This document shows, one piece after another, positions 1 through 8,117 of a stretch of 13,515 nt of DNA. The position numbers and the translations under genes were made by a program. Below the pieces are notes generated by a model. The model was not told where the DNA came from. It saw only the letters and a list, made by a program, of their open reading frames with translations, and did not search any database. The stretch's first letter is position 1. Every line of letters starts with the position of its first letter. Origin of the DNA: CADAWZ01 sp045114665 (GTDB taxonomy: Bacteria; Vulcanimicrobiota; CADAWZ01); the NCBI GenBank assembly GCA_045114665.1, contig JBGUKW010000242.1, positions 1-13,515 on the forward strand, written 5' to 3'.

Positions 1-2486
1 ACAGTTAAAGAACCATCTGTGAATTTAATATTTTCAACTTTTTGCTTCAAATTATCTGGACAATATTTATCAACGATTGATTTTGGAACATATTTATCAG
101 TCTTAGAAGGCTTCCAACCGCTCTGTTTCATTATTTCTCTCAAGCCCGTCAATGACTCATCCAAATTAGCCTTGTAAGAGTGATCATTTGAAGCCCCTTC
201 TCTTGTCCTTATATCAGTATGTCTTGTTCTGACTTTTTGAGAAGGAGTTGCTACTCTTACCTGCTCTTCTGTATCTTCTACAAATACAGCTCTATCAGTT
301 AGTGGAGCAGGAGCCGAAACCATTTTGTTTGCACCACCATTAAAGAATCCTCTTCCACCAGTAGTTCTTGCTCTGCTTGGAGCAAATGACTGAACATTTG
401 AAGATGAATCATAAGTATCAACTTGTTTCTTCTTTCCAAAAATTCCCTCATAGCTTACACCGTCAGGCATTTCTGTAGGAGTCTCAATCTTTTCTGATTT
501 TCCACTCTTATTTACAACTTTGTCTTCAACAGCTACAAATGATGTATATTGTGTTACTAAATTGTAGTCAAGACCTAACTTGATTATATCCTTCTTAACA
601 TCATCTTTTGGATTACCATTTTCGATACCTTTTAAGTCTGTATCCATGATGGATTCAATTTTATTTCTTGCCCAAAATGACATTATAGCTTCATTGGCTT
701 CTTCTTTGTCAGGAAATTTTACTTCGATTTTCTTTGTGAAAGGTCTTCCAGCAGAATTTCCTGTGAGTGTTAGAACTCCTGAAGCTCCTTTTGTATAACG
801 ACCTGAGAAAATAAGTGGCTTTTCACTGAATAAATCTGGCTGTCCCTCTGGAAGAACATCTGTTACAGGAAGAGTTCCCCAATCGGCTTTTACATCTGTC
901 ATAAGTGGGCAACCAATTTTTTTGTAGAAATTGTTCGCAACTTCTTCGCTATCTTTATTCAAATCAACAATGACACATTCGCCTCTTCCGAGTTTTGCCA
1001 TTTTTGTGATCAAATATCTATTTACACCATTTCCATTTCCAAAAACGAACATTCTTGCATTTCCAATATTCTCAGATACGAGTTGTGATATAGACATATC
1101 ATTTCCAATATATCCATCTGTCATCATTGTTACAATTCTGAGTCTCTCTGGGTCTGAACCTGTCAATGCTTCAATAATAGCTGGTTTCATTTCTGTTCCG
1201 CCACTACCTGTTCTTGCATTTATGAACTCAAGAGCTTTCTTTCTTGTTCTTTCATTGTTCTTCTGTGGAAAATCAAAGAGTTTAATTGTTGTATTAGAGA
1301 AAGAAATTACATTAAATGTATCATCTGGATTCATCTTTTCAATACAATACTTCATTGTCTCTTTGCATTTTTCTATAGGTCTTCCAGACTGAGAACCTGA
1401 ATCATCAACTACAAATATCATCTCTTTAGGAGTTATAATAGATGTAGAAGGCTTTGCTGGTGGCTGAATAACAAGTGAGAAGAATCCACCTTTTTTGTCG
1501 TCTGTGTGACAGATAATGCCTTCTTCAACTTTTTTAGATGCAGATGTATAATTCAAGATAAAATCTCTATTTGGAATATTGTCACTTGAATCGAGTTCTA
1601 TTGTATATGTTTTATCATCTTTTTTAGTTGTCTTGACTTTGTGAAGACGACTTTTTACATCTTTTATAGCAACAGGTGAATTTATATTGACTTTTAAAGA
1701 AACATCATGTCCTGCTCTCATTCCCTCTGGAATAATTGGAGGATTTAACTTCTGTTCTGGAACTCTTTTTGAATCAACTTCCCACCCTGTCTCTTTTTGT
1801 TCAGAGTTCAAAGCTACCTTTTCTTTAGTTGTCATCGGTTCATCTGAAAGTTCAGGTTTTGGCATATATCTTGGACCAGAAACCATTGGGAAAACAAATT
1901 CATAAATGCCATCTTCAAATTTGATATTCTCAACATAAGTAATCTTGATCTCAATTTTATCTCCTGGCATTATGTTTGCAACATGCTGTGTAAAAATATT
2001 TGGTCTTTCTTGGTTGAGAAGAGCGGCTCTTTTGCCTTCTTTTTTAGCTTTTTCATAAATCTTTGTAGCTTCTTCTCTCTCTTTTATGATCGATCTTATT
2101 GTCTTGTCGCCAATCTGCATTACCATTGAATCAACAGCTGCCATCTCTGGAAGTGGAAAAATATATTCAGCTTCGATTGGATGATCTAATTCATTTTTAA
2201 ATCTCTGAACAACTGTTACTTTTCCAATATATCCTGAAATATCAGCAGTTACATCTGTATGTTCGAGAGGACATACAATAGCTTTGCCCTTGTCATTTAT
2301 GATAAGTGAACCTTCCCCAACATCATTTGTGTTTACACTTTTAACATCATTTGGGGTATTTACATTCCTAACCTTCGGATTATTTGAAGGTTTAGGTGGT
2401 CTTTTAGTTGCAGCACAAGCATATAGGCAAAAACAACCTACAACAACTGCAACTATGACAAAAATATTTAACATTTTCTTGAGCAT
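1..2486 (-). CDS. VIT and VWA domain lipoprotein (partial, C-terminus beyond the left edge)
   Basis: An open frame of 828 codons runs from the ATG at 2486-2484 to the left edge without a stop, so the C-terminus is missing. The start has a strong AAGGAGGA site four to five bases upstream. The N-terminus (MLKKMLNIFVIVAVVVGC) is a lipoprotein-type signal with possible lipobox cysteines at residue 18 (VVG-C) or 24 (LYA-C). Residues about 70-205 match the VIT (inter-alpha-trypsin inhibitor) domain, including its ending with a GD-x-I-x-I-x-Y-x-E pattern. Residues about 355-545 are a von Willebrand A domain with an intact MIDAS: DDSGS starting at D361, the Thr of GSGGTEM near 430 and the Asp of TDGYIGND near 453. 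The family hallmark NLVTQYTSFVAVEDKVVN lies near 640-655, followed by a less conserved tail rich in Arg and Ser. Known members are envelope-anchored metal-dependent adhesion or complex-assembly proteins. The specific ligand is unknown. It is divergent from the TPR gene at 3076. Confidence 0.93.
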   Translation of the reverse strand, partial: MLKKMLNIFVIVAVVVGCFCLYACAATKRPPKPSNNPKVRNVNTPNDVKSVNTNDVGEGSLIINDKGKAIVCPLEHTDVTADISGYIGKVTVVQRFKNELDHPIEAEYIFPLPEMAAVDSMVMQIGDKTIRSIIKEREEATKIYEKAKKEGKRAALLNQERPNIFTQHVANIMPGDKIEIKITYVENIKFEDGIYEFVFPMVSGPRYMPKPELSDEPMTTKEKVALNSEQKETGWEVDSKRVPEQKLNPPIIPEGMRAGHDVSLKVNINSPVAIKDVKSRLHKVKTTKKDDKTYTIELDSSDNIPNRDFILNYTSASKKVEEGIICHTDDKKGGFFSLVIQPPAKPSTSIITPKEMIFVVDDSGSQSGRPIEKCKETMKYCIEKMNPDDTFNVISFSNTTIKLFDFPQKNNERTRKKALEFINARTGSGGTEMKPAIIEALTGSDPERLRIVTMMTDGYIGNDMSISQLVSENIGNARMFVFGNGNGVNRYLITKMAKLGRGECVIVDLNKDSEEVANNFYKKIGCPLMTDVKADWGTLPVTDVLPEGQPDLFSEKPLIFSGRYTKGASGVLTLTGNSAGRPFTKKIEVKFPDKEEANEAIMSFWARNKIESIMDTDLKGIENGNPKDDVKKDIIKLGLDYNLVTQYTSFVAVEDKVVNKSGKSEKIETPTEMPDGVSYEGIFGKKKQVDTYDSSSNVQSFAPSRARTTGGRGFFNGGANKMVSAPAPLTDRAVFVEDTEEQVRVATPSQKVRTRHTDIRTREGASNDHSYKANLDESLTGLREIMKQSGWKPSKTDKYVPKSIVDKYCPDNLKQKVENIKFTDGSLT

Positions 2487-2490
2487 TTTA

Positions 2491-2498
2491 TCCTCCTT
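2491..2498 (-). promoter_or_regulatory. Shine-Dalgarno site of the VIT-VWA gene
   Basis: AAGGAGGA on the minus strand, four bases before the ATG at 2486. It is close to the full anti-SD complement and fixes this ATG as the start rather than the in-frame Met at residue 5. Confidence 0.8.
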
Positions 2499-2512
2499 TA
2501 TTTTTAATATTT

Positions 2513-2531
2513 CTGTTAATTTAACAGTATA
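2513..2531 (-). promoter_or_regulatory. Candidate -10 overlapped by a 15-bp palindrome upstream of the VIT-VWA gene
   Basis: CTGTTAATTTAACAG (2513-2527) is a perfect palindrome with 7-bp arms around one central base. On the minus strand it overlaps TATACT (2531-2526), a good -10 hexamer about 40 bases before the start codon. No convincing -35 is visible 16-18 bases upstream. A palindrome lying on the -10 and likely +1 would suit a dimeric repressor, but AT-rich DNA produces such palindromes by chance, so the operator reading is an inference. Confidence 0.35.
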
Positions 2532-2774
2532 TTTTTATTTCCTTTTATTGCATAAATTATGAATTATTTTTAATTTTTTAAAATTTTATTTAATGCATGT
2601 TTATAAACTCCCTAAAAATTGTATGGGGCTGTAAAAAAATATCATAAACATTATTTCAAATTTTAACTTTATTCTCTGCCATTAATAAAATTATTGTGAT
2701 AAATTGAAATTTGGGCGGTTACATATTGATTTGCAAAAGGGTCTGTGAAAAAATTAAATATATCTATTACTGTA

Positions 2775-2880
2775 TTTTAAATAGAGCCGATCGACTTAAT
2801 TTTTAAGTAAATAATAATTTACAGGCTTAGATTGCCACGGTCGCACAGCTCCCTCGCAATGACATCGCTTTTAAATAGAG
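2775..2880. repeat. 12-bp direct repeat flanking the REP-like element
   Basis: TTTTAAATAGAG occurs at 2775-2786 and again at 2869-2880, 94 bp apart and in the same orientation, with the REP-like palindrome between the copies. The arrangement resembles a target duplication around an inserted element or a recombination-prone direct repeat. Given the AT-rich composition the significance is moderate. Confidence 0.5.
2827..2866. repeat. REP-like palindromic element (ATTGCCACG...CGCAATGAC type)
   Basis: ATTGCCACGG (2831-2840) and CTCGCAATGAC (2853-2863) bracket a GC-rich core with imperfect dyad symmetry; ATTGC and GCAAT form the outer pair. Read on the minus strand it gives GTCATTGCGAGG followed later by GTGGCAATCT. 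From general knowledge this is the pattern of a short dispersed palindromic repeat seen in very many unrelated bacterial genomes. It is clearly more GC-rich than its surroundings. Its role, if any, is unknown; other copies should exist in this genome. Confidence 0.65.
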
Positions 2881-2884
2881 GCTA

Positions 2885-2938
2885 TTGGGGTTACGGAAAT
2901 CAATAACAAAAATTGATTTCCTTTTTTCACAACCCCAA
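2885..2938 (+). terminator. Nested hairpin with T tract (terminator-like) in a divergent spacer
   Basis: An inner perfect 10-bp stem (GGAAATCAAT at 2895-2904, ATTGATTTCC at 2912-2921, 7-base loop) is followed directly by TTTTTT (2922-2927), the form of an intrinsic terminator on the plus strand. An outer 8-bp pair, TTGGGGTT (2885-2892) and AACCCCAA (2931-2938), encloses both. No annotated gene ends here, so it could end an unannotated small RNA, act as an attenuator, or be part of a mobile or repeat element. Confidence 0.5.
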
Positions 2939-2940
2939 AT

Positions 2941-2969
2941 TTGAAATAATATCATAAAAATATTATAAA
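2941..2969 (+). promoter_or_regulatory. Candidate sigma70-type promoter for the TPR gene
   Basis: TTGAAA (2941-2946) and TATAAA (2964-2969) are spaced by 17 bases, which would give a leader of about 100 bases. A second possible pair, TTGAAA (3011-3016) and TATTTT (3034-3039), also has 17-base spacing and lies closer to the gene. The region is so AT-rich that either could be chance. Confidence 0.35.
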
Positions 2970-3075
2970 AATGAAATATATATTATTTTGAAGGAAAAAT
3001 TATTATATAATTGAAAATTAAAAGAATATGTAATATTTTTTAAAGTATTTTTAGTTTTAAAAAGGACATAAAAAC

Positions 3076-6000
3076 ATGGCTGAAAAAAATGTTTCCGCAA
3101 TTTCAACACTAATGACGAGGCTAAAACTCGAACCAAATAATCCTGAAGCACATTTTAACCTTGCTGTTGCTTATGAAGAAGCTGGTAATTACGATAGTGC
3201 TATAAATGAATACGAAAGAGCACTTGATTTAAATAAAAACTACTCAAGAGTTCTACTCCATTTGGGTTTTATACAAGTAAAGAAGAAAGAAAATGGAAAA
3301 GCTCTTGAACTTTGGGGAAAAGCATTTAAAGCAGAGCCTAAACTAGTAAATCTTTTTAAAACAGAACCAACGGCTGCCTATTATAAAAGCAAAATAGATG
3401 ATGTAATAGCGATATTCCAAAGAAATGTTGGATCTAACCCAAAAGTAGCACAGGGGCACTATGACTTGGGACTTGTATATAAATATTTCGATAAATTAGA
3501 ACTTGCATTGCAATGTTTTAAAACAGCTACTGATTTAAACAGTGTTATGTGGGAAGCATATATACAATGTGGTGAAACATATTCTGCACTTGGTCAGACT
3601 AAAATGGCTATTGAGCAGATGAGATATGGAATTCTTGCAAACCCAGGAAACAAAAATCCTATAGTCCATATTTCATTGGCTGATGTATATATGAAAGAGA
3701 ACATGATGGGATATGCTCAACAACAGTTAAATAAAGCATTAGAACTTGATCCAAAATCTGTTGAAGCATATATTATGTTAGGAAAATTGTTCTTCAGACT
3801 TTCCAATTTCAAAATGGCTATGAAGAACTATCAATCTGCAATCGAAATAGACCCACGCAATTCAGAAGCCCACTATCAGCTTGCAAAAACTTGTGAAGCA
3901 ATGTACAGACCAGATTTTGCACTTGTTGAACTAGAAAAAGCAGTATCTAGCAAGCCAGATTTTGGTGAAGCATATTATGATTGGGGTAACTTACTATTAC
4001 AAATGGGTGAAGCAGACAAAGCAATCCCAAAACTCGAATATGTTTTGAAAATAAATCCAAATGATGCTTATGCACATTATACACTTGGTACAGCCTATTT
4101 TAAAATAGAAGATTATCATGCTGCTATGTATCATTTTAAAGCCTCAACTCAAATAAACAAATCAGATGCATACACATATTATAATCTCGGTATATGTTGC
4201 ATGAAGACAAAAGATAATGACGGAGCATTACAAGCATTCGGAAAAGCAATGGAATTAGCTCCTACAGATTCATCTTATGCTTATCAAAGATATTTAGTAA
4301 ATATGAATATCATGGACTTTGAAGAGGCAGAAAAAGACATCAAGAAAGCAATAAAAGCAAAACCTGCTGAAGTTGAATATAGATTGAAATTAGTAAATCT
4401 ATATAGAAGGAAAAAACAGTACAGAGATATTCTTGATGAATTAAACAGTTTCATAAATATAAATCCAAAAGTTTCATCAGTCTATTCAGAAATGGGTATT
4501 GCATATTCAGAATTGGGAGATGCAACTGTTGCAAAGGTATCTTTTGAAAAAGCTCTTGAAATAAATCCAAATGATGTCCGTGCTATCTATGGAAAAGGAG
4601 AACTTCTCAAAGCCTCTGGAATTAAACTCAGAGAAGCAAAAGAGATGTTCAAAAGAGCTCTTGAAATCGATCCTAATTTCTTGCCAGCTCTCGAAGATTT
4701 GGGACTTATGTATTTCGAAGAAGGCGATGCAGAAACTGGAACAAAATACTACAAAACAGCTCTTGACAATGCTTCTCCAGAAGAATTAAATGGAGTAAAA
4801 ATGAATTATGCAGGAGTTCTTATAAAATATGGTCATGCAGAAGAAGGTATAAATGTATTTACAAATATTGTAAATGAAAGACCAGAAGATGCAAGACTCA
4901 GAATGGCTCTTGCAAAAGCTCTCAAAGAAATTGAAAGATATGATGATGCAATTTCGCAACTACATATTGCCCAAGAACTCGAACCAGAAAATCCAGATTA
5001 TCCAATGGAATTAGGAAAACTTTTCACAGAACTTGGTCTTATCGACGAAGCAAGAGATACATATTATACTATTATCAATATGTATCCAACACACAGAGAA
5101 GCACAACAGGCTTTGACACAGTTGATGAGCCAATCATATTCTGCTCCAACAATTCCAGCAATGGAACAAGATACTGTATCAAAACAACAGATATCTTCTC
5201 CAAAAATTACGAACAATATACCGATTTTGAGCTTAAACAAAAAAGAAGAGGTTGCTCAAGAACAAGATATGGGCATGGATTCAATGATGATGCCAGACCT
5301 CGACTTTGGAGATATTGAACCTGCCGAAGAAAAGAAAGAAGAAGTCAAAAAGCCTTCAAAACCTATTCCATTAAGTGTAGGTAATATGGCAGATGTATTC
5401 TCTGATTTCGACACAGAAGAGGATTCAGCTCTTGATGGTGATTTGATAGATGATAATATTACTAATGAAGCACAATCTGTACAAGAAGAAGTCGTAGAAG
5501 AACCTAAAGCTGAAGAACCAGCCGACGATTTACTTCCAAACTTTGATGATTTCAATTTAGATGATCTTGAAATCCCTGTTGATGCTGATATTTCATCTGA
5601 TAACGAAATTTTAGGTGTAGAATTGCCAACAACAGAAGAAAAAATTCCTTCTGCCCCTGTACCACCAAAACCAACATCAAGTCAAGATGATATAAGTATA
5701 TTTACAACTGATGACGATATTTTCTCTGATTCTTCAAATGATGACGACATCTTTTCATCAAAACCACAGATAAAGCCAAAAAGAGCAAGAAAAGCCTTAA
5801 CAGATGATATATTCTCGACATCACAAGACGATATATTTGCAGATTCTTCTGATGATGATGACATTTTTGCAGAATCAAAACCAAAGAAAAAAGCATCTTC
5901 AAATAGTATTTTCGATGATGACGATGACATATCAGATGATTTATTTGGAGACATATCTACAAGCAAAAAAGATGACCTATTTGGAGATAGTAAATCAACA

Positions 6001-7185
6001 ACATCTTACAAATCAGAGCCAATAAAAGAAGAACATGAAGATAATACAGTATATGAAAGCACTGATCTTCCTGAATTAGATGATTTCTTTGGATTTGGTG
6101 ATATGGGTATGGCTTCTGAAGAACCAGCTCCTGCTAAAGAACCAGCTCCTGCTAAAAAAGAAGAACCAAAACCAATAAAGAAAGAAGAACCAGCTCCTGT
6201 TAAACCTCCTGTTAAAAAGGAAACCCCAAAGGCAAAAGTCGAAAATTTATTCGAAGAAGATATTCTTGGTTCAATGTTTGATGAAGAACCAAAGAAACCT
6301 GTTGTTGAAGCAAAACCAGTAGAAACTGTTGCAAAAAATAAAAATTCTTCAGACCTTTTAGATCTAGATGATGAATTGGATAATCTATTTGATGCAGATT
6401 TGGCAGATACAGATGTTGATGAATATAATCAAGAAGATATTTCTATTGACGACATAGAAGAAGACTCTGCAACAGACCTCAGAGAGTCAAAACAACAATT
6501 AAGTGCCGTCATAGCTGCTCAGCCAAATGATATACCTTCAAGAGAAGCTCTTATAGATGTTTGTATAACTTTGAAAGACTATAAAGAGGCTTATGAAAAC
6601 CAAAAATATCTACTGAGCCACGCTCCTGCAGATTATAAGAGATATGCAAAAATCATTGAAATCTATTCAAAAGCAAACAAAAAAGAAGAACTTCCATTAG
6701 TAGAAGAATATATGTCAATGGCAGAACCTGATTCTAAGTATATTGAAGAAATATGTAAAAAATATACTGAAGCAGATAATACAAGTTTGGCATTAAACGA
6801 ATGTAGAAGATGTTCTAAAGCTGAGCCAAACAATACAGATTTATCTCTCTTATTAGGAAAGATGTACACAACAGCAGGAAATCATGCATTAGCTACACTA
6901 CAATACCAAAAAGTAATAAGAAAATCGCATGATGTCAGTGTCAATTTGCTTTTAGCAGAAGCCTATGAAAAGATGAATAACTTAAAGGGGGCTATAAAAA
7001 CTCTGACAAAATATTTAGAGTCAATTCCAAATGACAGTGAAGTTTGGTATAAATTCATGATGCTTGCTGATGAAGAAACTGCTTTTGCAAATAAAGATAA
7101 ATTCAAAGAAGCAGTTGCTAAACATCCATTAACTTCAGACCAGATTGCTGATTTGAAGAAAAAATATGGCAGTAAATTAATATAA
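3076..7185 (+). CDS. Large TPR scaffold protein with acidic DD(I/L)F-motif linker
   Basis: A 1369-residue protein that starts at ATG 3076 with AAAGGA nine bases upstream. It has no signal peptide or membrane segment, so it is probably cytoplasmic. Residues about 20-680 form about 18 tandem tetratricopeptide repeats of 34 residues with the usual pattern (W/Y-x2-LG-Y/L, A-x3-Y/F, A at the second helix, L-x-P at the end). Residues about 690-1125 are low-complexity, very acidic and rich in Ser, Pro and Lys, with repeated DDDIF, DDLFGD and DDFFGF motifs (densest at 870-960) and an EPAPAK tract (about 1014-1047). Residues about 1130-1369 return to degenerate TPR-like helices. No catalytic domain is visible; although its long TPR array recalls O-GlcNAc transferase N-termini, the transferase part is absent. 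TPR arrays bind peptides and assemble complexes, so a scaffold role is inferred. The partner is unknown. Confidence 0.9.
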   Translation: MAEKNVSAISTLMTRLKLEPNNPEAHFNLAVAYEEAGNYDSAINEYERALDLNKNYSRVLLHLGFIQVKKKENGKALELWGKAFKAEPKLVNLFKTEPTAAYYKSKIDDVIAIFQRNVGSNPKVAQGHYDLGLVYKYFDKLELALQCFKTATDLNSVMWEAYIQCGETYSALGQTKMAIEQMRYGILANPGNKNPIVHISLADVYMKENMMGYAQQQLNKALELDPKSVEAYIMLGKLFFRLSNFKMAMKNYQSAIEIDPRNSEAHYQLAKTCEAMYRPDFALVELEKAVSSKPDFGEAYYDWGNLLLQMGEADKAIPKLEYVLKINPNDAYAHYTLGTAYFKIEDYHAAMYHFKASTQINKSDAYTYYNLGICCMKTKDNDGALQAFGKAMELAPTDSSYAYQRYLVNMNIMDFEEAEKDIKKAIKAKPAEVEYRLKLVNLYRRKKQYRDILDELNSFININPKVSSVYSEMGIAYSELGDATVAKVSFEKALEINPNDVRAIYGKGELLKASGIKLREAKEMFKRALEIDPNFLPALEDLGLMYFEEGDAETGTKYYKTALDNASPEELNGVKMNYAGVLIKYGHAEEGINVFTNIVNERPEDARLRMALAKALKEIERYDDAISQLHIAQELEPENPDYPMELGKLFTELGLIDEARDTYYTIINMYPTHREAQQALTQLMSQSYSAPTIPAMEQDTVSKQQISSPKITNNIPILSLNKKEEVAQEQDMGMDSMMMPDLDFGDIEPAEEKKEEVKKPSKPIPLSVGNMADVFSDFDTEEDSALDGDLIDDNITNEAQSVQEEVVEEPKAEEPADDLLPNFDDFNLDDLEIPVDADISSDNEILGVELPTTEEKIPSAPVPPKPTSSQDDISIFTTDDDIFSDSSNDDDIFSSKPQIKPKRARKALTDDIFSTSQDDIFADSSDDDDIFAESKPKKKASSNSIFDDDDDISDDLFGDISTSKKDDLFGDSKSTTSYKSEPIKEEHEDNTVYESTDLPELDDFFGFGDMGMASEEPAPAKEPAPAKKEEPKPIKKEEPAPVKPPVKKETPKAKVENLFEEDILGSMFDEEPKKPVVEAKPVETVAKNKNSSDLLDLDDELDNLFDADLADTDVDEYNQEDISIDDIEEDSATDLRESKQQLSAVIAAQPNDIPSREALIDVCITLKDYKEAYENQKYLLSHAPADYKRYAKIIEIYSKANKKEELPLVEEYMSMAEPDSKYIEEICKKYTEADNTSLALNECRRCSKAEPNNTDLSLLLGKMYTTAGNHALATLQYQKVIRKSHDVSVNLLLAEAYEKMNNLKGAIKTLTKYLESIPNDSEVWYKFMMLADEETAFANKDKFKEAVAKHPLTSDQIADLKKKYGSKLI
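6121..6204 (+). repeat. 18-bp coding repeat in the TPR protein linker
   Basis: GAACCAGCTCCTGCTAAA is present twice in perfect tandem (6121-6138 and 6139-6156), and a third copy with one change lies at 6187-6204. Each unit encodes EPAPAK (EPAPVK in the third). The period is six codons, so slippage would change the linker length without breaking the frame. Confidence 0.85.
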
Positions 7186-7193
7186 ATTTTGTA

Positions 7194-7240
7194 TATATAA
7201 ACCGAAAGTATTCTATCAAAGAATATTTTCGGTTTATATA
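7194..7240 (+). terminator. Strong hairpin after the TPR gene
   Basis: Arms 7194-7214 and 7220-7240 pair over 21 bp with a single G-U wobble and a 5-base loop (ATCAA). It starts nine bases after the TPR stop codon. There is no clean T tract after it, only ATAATTAAAA, so it may terminate weakly, protect the 3' end of the TPR message, or partly uncouple the next gene, which begins 36 bases later. Confidence 0.6.
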
Positions 7241-7275
7241 ATAATTAAAACTTTAAAATTGCGAAAAAGTGAAAT

Positions 7276-8064
7276 ATGTTTTTAAAAAATAGACAAAATA
7301 TATTAACTATAATATTGATGTTTTTTGCCGTTTTATTTCCAAAAGAGGCTTATTGCAATTTTGAAAAGCTATATGTAAATGGTCAACTATCATCAATATT
7401 TATGATTGTTGATTTCGACGAAGTTTATATTCCTGAAGTTGATATACACGATTTGACAAACAGGAAAGACATAACTTATGATAATCAAACACTTGCAGTA
7501 TTAATTGGCGATAAACCTATTAGTGCAACTGTTACATTTTATGACAAAACAACTTGTTATCCATTATTTGCCATAAGCAGAGAATTATTTTTACCTATAA
7601 AATGGGATCACAAAACAGGTAAAATAGAATTATCCACTACTCCGCAACCTCCTACTGAAGGCGAAAATAAAATTTCAGATAGAACAAAGGCAGAATTAGA
7701 GGCAAATGGAAAAACAGATTTACTCGGTGATAATCAACAAAATCAACCAACAAAAAGAAGAAGAAAAAAAAGAGGACTTTTTATAAACCTTATAAAGGAA
7801 GATATTATAACAGATACAGGTGGTAGATGTAGAGCAGTAAGAATTACAACACTTGTTACAAATACTTATTTTAGAGATGTAAAAAAAGCTGAAGCAACTT
7901 GTATTTTTAGATATCCTGATGGTAGAATTTTATTAGAAGATGTTATAACATTAGAAAATATAAAATCTAATTCAAGGCAAAGAGTTATATTTTATACAGA
8001 AAATCCGACAATTATGGATGTTCTAAAATATAGTTTCAGTGTAAAAGAAAAGCGAGATACTTAA
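7276..8064 (+). CDS. Exported protein with copper-amine-oxidase-N-like and C-terminal beta-sandwich-like domains
   Basis: A 262-residue protein. Residues 1-27 look like a signal peptide (basic MFLKNR, hydrophobic ILTIILMFFAVLF), with cleavage likely near AYC-NF at 27/28; there is no proper lipobox. Residues about 32-120 resemble the copper amine oxidase N-terminal fold (PF07833-like): an opening LYVNGQ, a VYIPEVDI strand, then LFAISRELFLPIKWDHKTGKIEL, which parallels the family's alpha-helix plus W-D-x-K-T ending. This domain is common in surface proteins without any oxidase activity. A polar linker with KRRRKKR (160-166) leads to a beta-rich region (183-258: VRITTLVTNTYF, CIFRYPDGRIL, RQRVIFY) that resembles FxLyD-type extracellular domains. 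Only a weak SD (AAGTGA) precedes ATG 7276. It follows the TPR gene by 90 bp with a hairpin between, so co-transcription is possible but uncertain. Specific function is unknown. Confidence 0.8.
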   Translation: MFLKNRQNILTIILMFFAVLFPKEAYCNFEKLYVNGQLSSIFMIVDFDEVYIPEVDIHDLTNRKDITYDNQTLAVLIGDKPISATVTFYDKTTCYPLFAISRELFLPIKWDHKTGKIELSTTPQPPTEGENKISDRTKAELEANGKTDLLGDNQQNQPTKRRRKKRGLFINLIKEDIITDTGGRCRAVRITTLVTNTYFRDVKKAEATCIFRYPDGRILLEDVITLENIKSNSRQRVIFYTENPTIMDVLKYSFSVKEKRDT

Positions 8065-8117
8065 GTGAACCAAAATAGACTAAAAAAAGGATAAATATAA
8101 ATTTTGATGAATAAATT

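Larger units (their letters stand above)
2487..3075. other. Divergent intergenic spacer, repeat-rich, no gene
   Basis: This 589-bp stretch separates the minus-strand VIT-VWA gene from the plus-strand TPR gene. I see no credible coding frame in it. It holds the promoter areas of both genes, three related GGGGYTGTGAAAAAA-type motifs (2625-2640 and 2738-2754 on plus, 2936-2921 on minus) and a REP-like palindrome (2827-2866). It also holds a 12-bp direct repeat flanking that palindrome (2775-2786 and 2869-2880), a nested hairpin (2885-2938) and a 14-bp inverted repeat pair (2650-2663 and 2937-2950). Such density of structure is unusual for a simple promoter spacer. Confidence 0.8.

Noticed and set aside
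931..1392. Plus-strand open frame of 153 codons
   Set aside because: It lies antisense to the VWA domain of the long minus-strand lipoprotein gene, has no SD and gives a protein without recognisable pattern. Other plus-strand frames at 580-798, 1687-1905 and 2284-2562 are rejected for the same reason.
2820..2880. REP-like palindrome as a tRNA gene
   Set aside because: The GC-rich palindrome is too short, and no cloverleaf, T-loop or CCA-end pattern can be fitted.
5256..5966. Minus-strand Ser-rich frames opposite the TPR gene linker
   Set aside because: The repeated GAT/GAC codons of the acidic linker read as Ser- and Ile-rich shadow frames on the other strand. No SD or promoter supports them.
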